64,000 bases of DNA from Diphasiastrum complanatum (Eukaryota > Streptophyta > Lycopodiopsida > Lycopodiales > Lycopodiaceae), in contig CM055106.1 of NCBI GenBank assembly GCA_029204225.1, positions 47,877,337-47,941,336 of the forward strand, in the 5' to 3' direction. A program made the translations under genes and the position numbers. Positions 1 through 11,688 of the stretch are shown here, piece by piece. The notes below the pieces were generated by a model. That model saw only the letters and a list, made by a program, of their open reading frames with translations. It did not search any database and had not been told where the DNA came from. Each line of letters opens with the position of its first letter. Positions within the stretch are counted from its first letter, which is position 1.

Positions 1-565
1 GCGAACAATCCGTGAAAGACAAAAATGTCGAAGAGACAAGTGTCGCGAACAATTCGCGAAACATGAAGCTGAGACAAAGAGACAGACTGTCGCAAAATAT
101 TCGCGAACAGAATTTATTCGAGTCTGGAAACAGATCGTCTATTTGAATATCAACCGTCATAAAACAGTTAGATTTCTACTGTTACAGTAAATAAAAGGCC
201 AAAAGACCTGTCTTGTAGCAATATAAATACATATGCACTACTCATTGAAAAAGAACTCAATCAGAGAAACAACAACGAGATAAGAAAGCAAGAGATTTAT
301 ATTGATGAATCAGATTCAGAGTTATAAAAATTCGTCTTTGATCAATAGTTTCTTATTGTCTAAATTGTCTTAAGTTGTCTCATACTTCCGCATACAGTAT
401 CTTACTTCCACATATAATTTTTGCACGCATATTCAATCAGAATAAATAATGTTCTATTAGTACATAGATCAGATAAAATCGCGATTGAAAACACTGATAT
501 TAGTTTGATTTATTCGAACTTGCATCGTGTTCTTTGTGGAAGAATAATTACTAATTTTCTTGCAA
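1..565 (+). mobile_element. Partial copia LTR (5' side cut by window edge)
   Basis: This is sequence upstream of a degenerate copia primer-binding site, with a TATA-like TAAATAAAAG near 188. It carries several GCGAAC and TTCGCGAA motifs, as does the LTR at 35.4 kb, so both probably belong to one family. The left end lies outside the window. The right end is placed just before the PBS at 566. Confidence 0.6.
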
Positions 566-577
566 TGGTATTAGAGC
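566..577 (+). promoter_or_regulatory. Degenerate primer-binding site (initiator Met tRNA)
   Basis: TGGTATTAGAGC differs by one base from the usual plant copia PBS TGGTATCAGAGC and directly follows the LTR end. Reverse transcription would be primed here. A gag-like ATG follows at 682. Confidence 0.65.
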
Positions 578-681
578 ATACAGAATTAAAAAGTTGATAC
601 AGTATTATCTTCGAATCCCTCTCATCATTCTTCATACATCTATCAGCAAGCCGTTATCTGGAGGTTATTTAGAAATAGGAG

Positions 682-720
682 ATGTCGTCGATCACCAATA
701 TTCAAGCTAAGATCACTACA
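682..720 (+). pseudogene. copia gag start, truncated after about 13 codons
   Basis: The ATG at 682 opens MSSITNIQAKITTML, which resembles the gag start MASISNMQNKICTIL of the copia at 31,470. After about 719 the plus-strand frame is lost and inverted RT sequence begins on the other strand. It is therefore the stump of a gag gene at an inversion or recombination breakpoint. Confidence 0.55.
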
Positions 721-1643
721 ATGCTTCGTCCTTCTTTCTATACCATTGTCTTGCTGCTTGTTTGAGACCATAAATGTTTTTATTCATGTGACATCCGTAT
801 TCTGGATATTCTTGGCTTACAAAGCCAAGTGGTTGGTCCATGAATAAGTCTTCTTCTAATTTTGCATGCAGGAAAGCAGTTTTCTCATCCACAATATGGA
901 TTTTCAAATCATGAGCCACTACATACGCGAATAACAAGCGAATTGATGTATGTTTAACTACTGGTGAGAAAGTGTCAGTGTGGTCAATCCCATACTTCTG
1001 CTAACCTTGTTTTTTATCTAATGTTTTCTCTATCAGGACCTGTTTTGATCTTATAGATCCACTTGCACTTGACTGGTTTTCTGCCATCAGGTATAGGTGC
1101 AAGTGTCCATACATTGTTCTTGTACATGGATGACATTTCGTCCTCTATCGTCTGAATCCAGCGATCTTTATTTGGTCCATCTACAGCTTCCTCGAATGTT
1201 TGTGGTTCGTTAGAGAATCCACAAAATTTGATGGCCACATTAAAAATATCTTGACCATACCTTTCTGGTGGTTTTCGTTGTCTGTTTGATCTTCTCACAG
1301 GTGGTTTCGAGTTTGATTCTGCAGGTTTTGAGCTCAATTCTGATTCAAGCTTTTCTGTTGGAAGTTGAACTGGTGATTCGAGTCTGTCAGACACTCGATC
1401 TTGACCTCCCTCTAAATCTAGTAACTCTCTTTCATCTTTTGCTTGTTTTTCTTCTGTTGTCGTTGGCAGCTCATAATAATTTTTGAGAATTTCATAGCCG
1501 ACTAGATCATTGTCTGCTATGTATTTCGTCTCATCAAATTTAACATCTTGAAAAAATTTTATCTTGCCAATTTCGAGTACATAAACTGTCAAAATATTCA
1601 AAAATCTATCTAATGTTGTGAGTAGGGGTCCTAAAAATGCCAA
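716..1643 (-). pseudogene. Inverted copia pol fragment (integrase C-end to RT start)
   Basis: On the minus strand the frame from 1643 to 1014 carries the end of copia integrase (DVKFDETKY), a Pro/Ser/Glu-rich linker ending RRSNRQRKPPERY, and the start of the RT domain (EPQTFEEAVDGPNKDRWIQ, then WTLAPIP and KCKWIYKIK). A second frame, 937 to 716, continues into RT (HDLKIHIVDEKTAFLHAKLEED, then IYGLKQAARQWYRK). The frames are broken by a shift between 1014 and 937. The YVDD core and RNase H are absent because the fragment stops at 716. Its orientation opposes the LTR, PBS and gag start immediately to its left. Family assignment is firm; activity is excluded. Confidence 0.85.
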
Positions 1644-2200
1644 AGATGAATTAAGCTCTTTTGGCTTAGTAAAGACCCAGCTTAGAATAAAATATTCAAG
1701 GTAGGTAGAAGTAGAAACTCAAGCAACCATAGGAATTGCCATTTGTACTTTACATGCCACATTTGATGCATGAAAAGACTAGGTGGCACAATTAGACATA
1801 GTGAGGTGGCTTGAATAAGTCTAGATAGCTTGAGAGGTGGATCCACAACTCCAATTCAACTCAAAGTAGGAGGAGAGTCCATGGATCTATATATATGTGA
1901 TGTACTCTCATTGAGAAGATGATTAAATTTGTGTGTAATGCAAATTTGGAGACAAGCTCTTTGTGCCCTCTCTCTCTACACGAGTTTTGTACTTCCTATT
2001 TTCTCTCTCTAGCCGAGTTGAGACATTTATGATGCTTAGTCTTATGTTTTGTTGACAGATCTTGCTTGTAACACAATAATAATTTTTTGTATGATCAACT
2101 TTCTTATTGTCAACCAATGCTAATCTGATCTTTATGGTATTATTGGGCTTAGGAGATCAAAAGTACATGTGTAGGGTGTCCCACGTGTGTGAATTCAGCA
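1614..2200 (+). mobile_element. copia-type LTR (left boundary approximate)
   Basis: The right end (...TTCAGCA) lies directly before a perfect PBS at 2201. A TATA-like CTATATATATG lies near 1885. The left boundary, perhaps TGTTGTGAG near 1614, is inferred from the end of the integrase homology. Both this LTR and the one at 7044-7840 carry a GAATTC/ACACGTG-like end, suggesting a related family. Confidence 0.55.
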
Positions 2201-2212
2201 TGGTATCAGAGC
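2201..2212 (+). promoter_or_regulatory. copia primer-binding site
   Basis: TGGTATCAGAGC is a perfect match to the plant initiator-Met tRNA-primed copia PBS, immediately 3' of an LTR end. No gag frame follows. About 700 bp of leader-like DNA runs into the repeat array starting near 2.95 kb. Confidence 0.8.
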
Positions 2213-2949
2213 CTACCTAAGATTTACAAGCAAATATAATCAAAAAGTTTGCAGATTTGATCAGATTTCAAGCTAGGAATTGTCCAGATTCTACTTTCTA
2301 GCTAGTTTGTAGTTTTCTGGTGATTTAGAGCTTCAAACCACATTGAATGGTCCAGATCAGGTACTGTATGGAATTTCAGGTGCTGGCACGTGTGAAATCC
2401 ACCCATATCTAGTTTGGTGGTTCTCTCTCACCTTAGATCCAAATTTCATGCAAATTAGCCCACTAGAAAGCTAGAAATGTGTAGAATCTGATGCAATTTG
2501 ATTCATGACAGTTGGATAAGCCAATCAGAAGCTATAAGCTTTTGAAGAGTCGTAGACCTGTGGCAAATCATGTGTACATGTCATTTATTGCTTGAATGAT
2601 CACAAAAATCATCTAAAAGTTGCACAATCTCATCTATATGTGATTTAAACAAAATTTATAGGTTCTAGGCAAATTGTTTCATACAAATAGATTGTATTTG
2701 AGTCAATTTGACATTTTTGGAGTATTTCACACGTGTGGAATTCAGAGAACCATAACTTTTGCCATACTTCATTTTTTTTTTATGATTCAAATCTTGTTTT
2801 AGAGAGATTGTCAAGCTAGTGAGATCTATCTCACACTTTTTTGCTTAGTCTTACATAGGATTTGGTTTTGTACCCTTGATTGGTTCCTATAGTGAGAAGA
2901 TAAGCAATTCTTTCATCCATCTTTTTTTATTTCCATCATTCTTTATGAC

Positions 2950-4600
2950 TTCATATACGAGAGACCTTTTTTTTTTGCAAACTCTACTCATGCACTTAAG
3001 TGTAGATCTTGACTTGAGGGTGTTTAATGGGCCTTGAATGAGCTTGTAAAAGGATGCATAGATCTTGACGAACATTGTTCGCCAAGAAAATCTCACAAGC
3101 TCTATTGATACTCTTACAAAGGCCACGAATTCATGCTTATATTTTGACGACTGTCATTTGTCAAGAGCTAAGAATGTGAGATCTTCATCTTACCAGCTAG
3201 GTTAAACACTTGGTTGTGGGAGATACACGAGAGACCTTTTATTTGCAGACTCTACTCATACACTTGGAGCAGATATTGACTTGAAGTGAGTGTCTAATGC
3301 ACCTTGAGTAAGCTTGTAGAATGCCTGAAGCTTAAGCATATATTTTGATGAACATTGTTCGTCAAGATTCATGAATGAGCGAAAGATTAAAGATATTTTT
3401 TTGACAAATATATTCATATTTATGTTCTAATAAAGTCAAGACATAGACTTCCTGGGGGTCTTTAGGTAAAAAGAATTTTGACTCATGAATAAGACATCTC
3501 CCTCACACTAACACATATACTAATTGATACGCTCTCACAAACCCCATGTATGTATGTACACTCTCATTTCAGTTGGCCTGTTGAAAGCCTAGATCTTAAG
3601 CTCAGATATTGACGAACACTGTTTGTCAAGAAAATCTCACAAACTTTTCAAATACTCTTACAGAGGTTGTCCCATTCTTAGATCTTGATGAATGTTGTTT
3701 GTCAAGAGCTAAGAATGTGAGATCTTCTTTTTCCCAAGTAGACTAAATACTTGGTTTGGGTATACAAGAGACATTTGTTTTTGCAGACTCTACTCACACA
3801 CTTGGTGTAGATTTTTTTTTGAATCGAGTGTCTAATGAGCCTTGAGTGAGCTTGTAGATGGTTTGAAACATAAGCATAGATTTTGTTGAACATTGTTCGT
3901 CAAGAAAATCTCACAAACTCTATGCAAAGAACACAATTTCATGCTTATATCTTGACAAACGTTGTTTGTCAAGATCTAAGAATATGAGATATTATTTTTA
4001 CCATTTAGATTGAACACTGTTCATCAAGAAAATCTCACAAAATCTATACATACAAAGACCATGAGTTCATGCTTGGAACTTGATGAATGTCGTTTGTCAA
4101 GAAATAAAAATGTGAGATCTCCCTCTTACCATTGGGACCAAATGCTTGGTTTCAGCATATAGAACAGGCTTTCTTTTCACACACTCTAGTCATACACTTG
4201 ATGTAGATCTTAACTTGAAGCACGTGTCTATTGGGCCTTGAGTGGGCTTGTAGAAAGCCTCGATCTTAAGTAGAGATTTTGACGAACGTTGTTCATCAAG
4301 AAAATCTCTCACAAACTCTATACATACTCTCACAAAGGCCATGAGTTCACAAAAAGATCTTGGCAAACGTTGTTTGTCAAGAGCTAAGAATGCAAGATCT
4401 TCCTCTTACCAATTACACGAAACACTTGGTTTGGGCATATACAAGGGACCATTTTTTTAGACTCCACTCATACACATGGTGCAGATCTTGACTTGAAGTA
4501 GATGTCTATTGGGCCTTGAGTAAGCTTGTAGAAAGTCTAAAGCTTAAGCATAGATTTTGATGAACATTGTTCATCAAGAAATAATGAAGCTGAAGATCTT
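2950..4600. repeat. Diverged tandem repeat array with TTGAC palindromes
   Basis: Phrases such as 'gacctttt..tgcagactctactcatacacttg', 'gggccttgagtgagcttgtag' and 'aagaaaatctcacaaactct' recur about every 270-540 bp. Inside are about twelve copies of an interrupted palindrome, arms TTGACGAAC and GTTCGTCAA separated by 3 bases. They lie near 3064, 3144, 3345, 3609, 3684, 3883, 3951, 4009, 4079, 4279, 4359 and 4556. Copies diverge by transitions but keep the pairing roughly. No coding frame is supported. Confidence 0.75.
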
Positions 4601-6700
4601 TTTCTCCCAAATATATCCCTATATATGTTCTAATTGGCTCAACACATAGACTTAGTGGTTTTCAAAAAGTCTTGATTCAAAGAATAGATTTTGATCTCTC
4701 TTAGCCTTGAAATAAATCTCTCATTGCGACTAGTTAATTGCACAAAGTCTGAAAATTTCACTAATTGTTCATTCAATTACTGTTAACTTTTTATATTGAT
4801 TTAAATTCGAATCATTTATGACACTTTGAACCATATGTTTACTCTATGTTCTTCAATTTCACAAAGTTAGAAAAAGTACAAATTGATTGATATTTTTAAA
4901 TTTACACAACAATCTATGGTTTTCATGTTTTATTCATAGATATGGTATCCATCATGTTTTGATATATCACTTTAAATATGCTTTTAAAGTTTAAAATAGT
5001 GGATAATATGATGAAAACATATATATTATAGATCTAAATGGCATTCTTTTATGGGATAAGCATCTTGGTTTGATTCGGGATGGTCAAAGTTTTTTAGCAA
5101 ATTTTTATTGTTGTATAAAGTTGGACTTAGGTCAACAATGGCCTACAAAAGTGTTTTAAGCATATACTCTTTTATGGAGGACCAAGCTAGACACAAATTA
5201 CCATTGTTTATGATAGGGGCAAGGAGAATTGTTATCAACAAAAGGATATAATTAGATTGAACAAGAAAAATGTGATTTCAATTTTGAACAATTGTGCTTT
5301 GTTTTTTATTCATATCTAAACAATCATAATACCATCTTTATAGATGACTCATCATACAAAGCATGTATGAACAATCCATTCAATTGTATCTTTCCAAAAA
5401 ATATTTGTTGGATGTAATGATGACAATGGTCTTAATGATTTATAAAGGGCATATTTGGAGAAGATCGTAACATCCAAACATACATCAAACAAAATCATAT
5501 AAGTCAACAACATATTATTGGTATCATTCACGACATGGTTATTTGAGATCTGTAATAAAGAATATTCAATGGGAATCCAAATTTTCACTCTTATCTTGGA
5601 GTCATGCTTCACAAGATATTATACTGCCAAAAGTCCAAGACAACTCGATCCATATACAAGGAACTTGATGCCAAACAAATAACGATACTATATGGTACTG
5701 CGTTGACCTATCCTTACTAAAAGTCAAAGAGAATGTCAAGAGGCAAAGCATTTACTTTTGTTGTGCATTTGGGTTTGAAGAATTTTTTATTTTTGAATAA
5801 GATGCAAGAAATTATATCAGATATGTTATGTTGAGGTGGAATAAGAAGGAAGAAATTAGATTATCAATATTGAGATTGGAAACTTGTGTGTGGTCAGACA
5901 ATACCCACTCTTTATTTGGTATTTGGTATCTTATCTGAATAAGTAACACTCGTACATTTGTGTTAATGCAATGTACAAAATTATTATTTTGAAACAAAGA
6001 TTTACTAATCTACAAGCGAAATTTTAAAGTTCATTTTATTTTTAGAGATAATATAATTCTATGATTTTTCAAAGAATTGATATCATTGGCAATCTATCGT
6101 GAGAAAAATTTCAATCAATTACATAGTTTGCTGTTTTATTTTCTTTTCTATATTGTTAAATTTGTGTATGTATTGAGCTATCTTAAAATACAAACAATTA
6201 CATAGCAATTTTCATGGATTATGCTTTGTCATAACTACTTTTTTCCTTAAAAAAACAATGGTATAATAAAAAACACAAATTATATTCAAAAGCACAATAA
6301 GTGCTACAAAAAAATGTGTCTCTCCATATAAGTTGTTTTCAAAGAAAAAATATTGTATCACAAAAGTAAACATAATAATTTACCATTTTTGCATGTATTT
6401 GTAACTTTACAAATTAGTAAAAATGATCTATATTTAATTATTTTCAAGAGACTAGGAAAAAAATGAGACTTGCACGAGTCTCATTTTTATTAAACATGTC
6501 TTCATGTTTTTTGTATCCCTAACACATTTAGTTCCATTTCGTTCAGTACAAAAAATACAATGCATTATGGACGCATGGACGACACTTTCGTATGGAGCGC
6601 ATTGACAAAAATAGAAACACGTACGATGTGGAGTCATGGAAAATTTTACCCAAGAGAGTTGAGCAAGCACGGCGGACACCAATTTACTCTCTTCTCAACT
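4600..6700. other. AT-rich stretch with no recognised gene
   Basis: Only short unsupported frames are present. I could not assign any domain, RNA gene or repeat family here. The DUF4216 fragment just downstream makes decayed transposon sequence likely. Confidence 0.4.
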
Positions 6701-6704
6701 TGAT

Positions 6705-6935
6705 TATTGTGGGACAATCAATGACATCCTTGAAGTTGGATTTAGACAATTTAACTTTTTCATATTTGATGTCAAATGGTTCAAAGTTATTTGCAATGAT
6801 CCCAATGCAACTGTCAGAAAAGATGAGAGTGGTTATTTTGCTATTGACTCTACCAAGCTTTGGACAGATCAAAGCGATACATTTGTTTTTCCTCAACAAT
6901 GTGAGCAGGTACATTTCTTCTATGTCTTCAAGATA
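6705..6935 (+). pseudogene. CACTA transposon DUF4216-domain fragment
   Basis: The plus-strand frame starting near 6705 reads YCGTINDILEVGF, then FDVKWFKVICNDPN, DESGYFAIDSTKLW, and ends FVFPQQCEQVHFFY. This matches the pattern of DUF4216, found downstream of TNP2 in plant CACTA elements (YGV..I.EL, F.C.WF.V, G...VD...L, DPFI.A.QA.QVFYV). Flanking transposase is missing. The fragment ends about 100 bp before the LTR at 7044. The overlapping longer frame at 6592-7026 is out of phase with it. Domain assignment is from pattern memory, without a search. Confidence 0.65.
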
Positions 6936-7043
6936 TCTATGCTCTTTTGTTGTCAATCAATCGATTTTCAATGTACTGCAAAAAGTGTATATTGTGTATA
7001 GTAATACCCAAGCAACTGTAACATAGCTATGGATAATAACTAC

Positions 7044-7840
7044 TGACAAAATTTCTAGAATTCACATGTGTGGAGAATGTCCACAAGAGTGACTGATCTT
7101 AATTAAGCTTTGTGATTGGCACTATAACCTGATTCTAGATTTATCAACAAAATCTAGTTCAGAAGAAATGGCTAATCCACAATCTAGCATGCTAATCAAC
7201 AGAATATAATAGCAATGATCAAAGAATGAATAAAAAATACAAGATTTCAATGTATGAGCATTAGCCTCAACACGAGTTAGAGAGAGAGAGAGCTAGAGAG
7301 ATAACAAGCAACATTTGTTTAGATCCAAAATGACATGAGATAGCTACAAAGCTTTGGTTCTTCATAATTGATTGTGTGGAGAGCTACACATATTTATGGA
7401 GATTGAGGTAGCTCGAGGTAGAACCATATCTATCCATTCCAAAATGACATCTAAAGTGACATCTAGAGTCTATGTGACATTTGTCACTTGTCATGCATGA
7501 AATTTTACCAACTTTTTACAAGTGTACTAGTTCTAACTAGAAATGTCCAAATCATCATGCATGTGTCCATTGAACTTTGTGCATGCCTTGCATGTCACTA
7601 TGGATCACTTACAATTAATGCATGTGAGTTGCCACGAGTTTCTACAAGCATAATCATGCTAATTCTATGTCTACAAACTATATGCAAGTTGCATTTATCA
7701 AACTAGATAATACATAACCATGTAGCTCGAGTTCTATGTAGGCCAAACTTGGCATTTTGCATTAATGAACTACATACTTGCATGGTACAACATTTGTAGC
7801 AAGCCAAGAAATCAATATGGATTGTTTTTCAATTTCAACA
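7044..7840 (-). mobile_element. copia 3' LTR (minus-strand element)
   Basis: On the minus strand the LTR starts TGTTGAAATTG after a polypurine tract and ends ...TTTTGTCA at 7044, giving the TG...CA ends expected. It is 797 bp long. It belongs to the pol genes to its right (7858-10435). The 5' LTR is not seen because the element is interrupted at about 10,436. Confidence 0.75.
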
Positions 7841-7855
7841 CTCCTCCTAAAAATG
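7841..7855 (-). promoter_or_regulatory. Polypurine tract
   Basis: On the minus strand TTTTTAGGAGGAG directly precedes the LTR start TGTTGAA. This is the expected priming site for plus-strand synthesis and fixes the LTR boundary. Confidence 0.7.
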
Positions 7856-7857
7856 AT

Positions 7858-8598
7858 CTATATTGATTTGAACGTGGATCTTGGTATAACTCCAAGGTTG
7901 GCTCTATGCTTGTTGAAGGAACTTTTGCTCAAAGGTTTGGTGAGCATATCTGCAATGCAAGATAATGTGTCGATGTGCTCCAATTTGATTTCACCTCCAA
8001 TGAGCTTCTCTCTCACGAAGTGATGTGCAACTTCGATATGCTTGCTCCTAGCATGGAATATTGGGTTGTTGGCAAGGGCTTGAGCTGAAATGTTGACACA
8101 CATGATCATAGGTATATTTTCTTCCATAATTATCTTTAGCTCCACTAGTAACCTCTTGATCCAAAGCACTTCCTTTGTTGTTGTAGTGAGCGCCTTGTAC
8201 TCAACTTCACATGATGAGAGTGATACAGTATCTTGCTTTTTGGAAAGCCAAGATATCAAGTTTCGTCCAAGATATATGACATAAGCACTTGTAGATTTTC
8301 GATCTGCTCTATCACTTGCAAAATTCGAGTCAGAGTAACCAATAATAGAAAGATCTTCACTTTTATACAATAAACCAAAATCAAAAGTTGAAGATATATA
8401 TCTAAGCACTCTCTTGGCCTTTTTCCAATGATAAATTGAAGGATTTTGCATAGCCTGGCTCAACTTATGAACACTAAAGCTTATGTCAGGTCTAGTTATT
8501 GTGAGCCAAATTAAGGAGACTATAAGACTTCTAAAAAGTGTGATGTCCTTGAAGGATCTTTCATCACCTTTGTTAGAGTCCTTTACATTTTTCTCCAT
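7858..8598 (-). pseudogene. copia RT C-end and RNase H
   Basis: This 246-residue open frame starts in the RT thumb/connection (TRPDISFSVHKLSQ, YHWKKAKRVLRYI). It runs through RNase H with GYSDSNFASDRADRKSTSAYV, SSCEVEYKAL and FHARSKHIEVAHHFVREK and ends IADMLTKPLS. The RNase H acidic residues (D in YSDSNF, E in CEVEYKA) are visible. Between this frame and the RT core at 8853 lies about 250 bp that does not read as the expected RT connection, so sequence has been replaced or scrambled there. It is part of the minus-strand copia with LTR 7044-7840. Confidence 0.9.
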
Positions 8599-8852
8599 AG
8601 GTGTTTCTTGTAAAAATTACAGCAAATAAGGATCCTAAAACACTTGAAATGATGAGGGAAACAATAGATTATGATTTCATAAGATTAGCACAAGAATTTA
8701 GCGGAGTTCAGTGCATTGGAAAGCGCTCCACAAGGGCTTTCCAATGATATGTTACATGACATACTTTTGAGCTACGATTAAAAAGTTATGGCAAGTCAAA
8801 AGTATTAGTGCTATAATATTTTAATAATATAAACTACATCTTGCACGAATTC

Positions 8853-9464
8853 CTAAAGGGTCTTTTTGGAGCTCAAAACTCCTCTAATGTGGAAGTCAAT
8901 CTCTAATCTTAATATGTAATGAATTTTTCCAAGATCTTGCATCTTGAATTCTTTTCTAAGTGCAATTTTGGTTTCTTCAACTAACTTAATACAACTTCCT
9001 ATCAGGATAATATCATCAACATAAATGAGAAGAATGACAATATCTCTATCATAAAACTTGACATACAAGGAAGGATTATAGTTACTAAGATTAAATCCTA
9101 GTGAATCAAGAAAAGTGTTAAGTCGAGAATACCACGATCTTGGAGCTTGCTTTAGTCCATAGAGACTTCTGAAGAGCAAGTAAACTTTGGTCTTGTCTTG
9201 GATGAACCCAAGAGGTTGATCCATATAAATTTCTTCTTATAGATATCCGTTTAAAAATGCAATTGAGACATCTAGTTGAAAAACTTGCCATTTGAAAAAA
9301 TAAACAATAGAAATAATGATTCTAATTGATACCATCTTTGCAACTAGAGCAAAAGTCTTCTCATAATCAAGTCCATAAACTTGAGCAAAGCCCTTTGCAC
9401 AAAGCCTTGTCATGTACTTGTTGATTGTGCCATCTTGATTATATTTGACTCAAAAAACCCATTT
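8853..9464 (-). pseudogene. copia reverse transcriptase core (broken)
   Basis: Frame 9224-8853 contains MDQPLGFIQDKTKVYLLFRS, YGLKQAPRSWYSRL and the catalytic LIYVDDIILIG. Upstream, to about 9464, the same domain continues in other frames, including the first catalytic block LDVSIAFLNG, but with stops. The RT core is thus present but not translatable. It is one of only two RT copies in the window that keep YVDD (the other is at 46.5 kb). Confidence 0.85.
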
Positions 9465-10435
9465 TCAACCAATGGTCTGCTTGTTGGATGGAAGATCCAC
9501 GAGTTCCCATGTCTTGTTGGCAATAAATGCATCATGTTCCTCCTTCATGGCTAGAAACCATTCTTTTGAGTTGAGTGCATCACATACATCCTTTGGCTCC
9601 TCGTGTGAAACAAAATAAGCATAATTAGTGGAGTTGAGTTCCACTTTCTTGCCTTTATCTCCATATGTAAGCCTCTTAGGCTCGGATCTTTTTCTTTGTG
9701 ATCTCCTTGGTGAAAAAATTCGAGGTGACTCCTCCTCAATTCTTGGCCCCATCTCTCCATGATGATCTTCAAGGGTGATGATAGGAGAATCCTTTTGAGA
9801 AACTTTGATCTCGGCCTCATCAAAGATGTATTTTTTATTCTCATGGAAAATAACATTCCGACTCTCAATTGTAATTAAGGTGGAGAGAACATAAACTCTG
9901 TAAGCCTTCTTGTTGGATGAGTATCCAACCATGATCCCTTTGACTGAATTCGGATCATCTCGTTTCCTTGTTTCCAAGGGTACATGAACAAGGCAAGCAC
10001 ATTTAAAAACTCTAAGGTGATCAACCTTAGGTTTCTTTTTAGAAAAGACTTCATATGGTGATCTTCCTGCAAGTGCATTGTGAGGTAATCTATTGCAGAA
10101 ATAGTTTTCACAATTGATTGCTTCTCCCCAATATTCAATAGGCAAAGAAGCTTCAACTCGGATTGCTTTAGCAAATTCACATAGAGATCATTTTTTTCTT
10201 TCAGCGACTCCATTTTGAGATGGAGAATATGCACAAGAAAACTTTGTCTTAATCCCTTCAACCTCACAATAATCATAGAACTTGTTGGAGATGTATTCAC
10301 CTCCTCCATCACATCTTAAAGCTTTAACTTTGAAAGAAAACTATTTCTAAACATAAGCTTTGAAGACTAGGAAGTGTTCAAACACCATAGCTTTTGAAGA
10401 AATTAGGTACAACCAAGTATATCTTGTAAAATCAT
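9465..10435 (-). pseudogene. copia integrase C-part, truncated by another copia
   Basis: Frame 10145-9465 has PIEYWGEAINCENYFCNRLP, GRSPYEVFSKKKPKVDHLRV and the GKG-like VKGIMVGYSSNKKAYRVY block, then a linker and the RT start. Upstream in a neighbouring phase are the catalytic LRCDGGGEYISNKF and GVAERKK with small frame breaks, and FTRYTWLYLISSKAMVFEHF up to about 10,435. There the homology stops at the LTR of the plus-strand element, so the insertion disrupted integrase. The first catalytic Asp and everything N-terminal are not found nearby. Confidence 0.85.
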
Positions 10436-11086
10436 TGTGAAAGATTCAACTAGTTTCATCACATTTTGCAATATTTTCATATTTGGCATATTGAGGCCAA
10501 AACCTGTTTTAGACTTAGAGGTTGACTTTTCAAAGTTTATTAGTCTAAATTTCATTTGAATAAACACTTTTTTGAAAGTGTCAGAAAGATAGAATGCGAG
10601 TTTGAGTAGATTCAATTTGAATAAGTTGGGTACATTGAATCTAAACCCAAAATTGGTAGGGTTAGCATTTTGGTGGGAAAGCCAAGTGGCCAAATAGGGT
10701 TTGAACCTGCTATAAAAAGATGTAACTCGTGGAGAGAGTCATCTTCTCTCTTCTCTATCTCATTTCATACTTATACATGGTTCTCTTGGGTTCTACTATC
10801 CATTGGTGCACTATCTTGGTGATTGCTTGCAATTCTATGTGTAGAATGATCTATATTTGTTATTTTTGGATCCACAGGTGTGAAATACAGTAGCTTGCTC
10901 GTTTTGTACGGACAGCAATAGTACATAATCATTTCATTCAAGTTTGATCAAGTTCTATTAGTGTTTGCATCTCAAATTGTGTGTAGATGCTAATTTTTCT
11001 ACATTGGTGAAATTGGTAGTGTATTTCTCTTTCTAACCAAAGATCATTCAAGTAGATTGGATCTTAAGGATCTGAAATCCTTCACA
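10436..11086 (+). mobile_element. copia 5' LTR inserted in integrase of another copia
   Basis: The left edge is set by loss of the opposite-strand integrase homology at TGTGAAAG (10,436 +/- 2). The right edge (...CCTTCACA) abuts a perfect PBS. A TATA box TATAAAAA sits at 10,711 and is followed by a CT-rich start region, consistent with the LTR promoter. No matching 3' LTR was found downstream of 14.7 kb. Confidence 0.7.
10711..10718 (+). promoter_or_regulatory. LTR TATA box
   Basis: TATAAAAA lies inside the LTR, about 375 bp before its 3' end. It is the likely promoter of the gag-pro-int transcript beginning downstream. Confidence 0.5.
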
Positions 11087-11098
11087 TGGTATCAGAGC
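11087..11098 (+). promoter_or_regulatory. copia primer-binding site
   Basis: TGGTATCAGAGC follows the LTR end directly. A 590-bp leader without a supported frame separates it from the gag ATG at 11,689. Confidence 0.85.
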
Positions 11099-11688
11099 TC
11101 TTGTGTTTCAGGTTACGAAGGAGAAAATCAGATCTATCAATGATATGGTGAAGATATCAAGTCTAGAGCATGCTAGAGAGGATTCTACACCAAAATCGGA
11201 TTTTTTGCTTTTGTAGATTGGATCTTTTGTAGATCAAAATACTAAATAGGTCAATATACTTGTTCAATTCCGATTTTTGAATTCACATGCTGGATTTGGC
11301 CGATTTTTGGATCATTGGTTCAGCCTAAGTGGTGGCTTATAGATTGCATATCAAATTTTCAGCATTTGCATGTAGATTTGGAATAGTCAATTTTTTGTGA
11401 TTTTGTCCAAACCCTAATTTTGATTGGATCTCTAGATAGTGAGGTTGTTGGACTTCATTTGAGTGTGTTTCAATCTTAGGAAGTGGCAAAAGTCATTAGA
11501 TTGAGGATAGATCATAGGTTGATCAAGATTCCATGATTCTATGTGTTGATTTGCTTGGATAAGTGCTAGAAGAGAATTTGTGAGATAGTTTCAAATCTTG
11601 GTGATTTCTTTTGAAAGCATTTGTTGTTGTTCAAAGGAGTGCTTTGTGCATTGAAACAGGTTGAAAGAGAAGATCAGGTCATTGCTAC

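Noticed and set aside
3064-4578. CRISPR-like array of palindromic repeats
   Set aside because: Spacing is irregular (about 60 to 280 bp), repeats are degenerate, no cas genes, and the genome is eukaryotic.
6592-7026. 144-codon plus-strand frame
   Set aside because: Out of phase with the DUF4216-like reading, which carries the recognisable motifs.
9551-10312. Two further minus-strand frames over the integrase
   Set aside because: They are out-of-phase shadows of the real integrase frame, which carries the conserved motifs.
10403-10693. Minus-strand 96-codon frame
   Set aside because: It is the antisense of the copia LTR joined to a short piece of integrase; not a gene.
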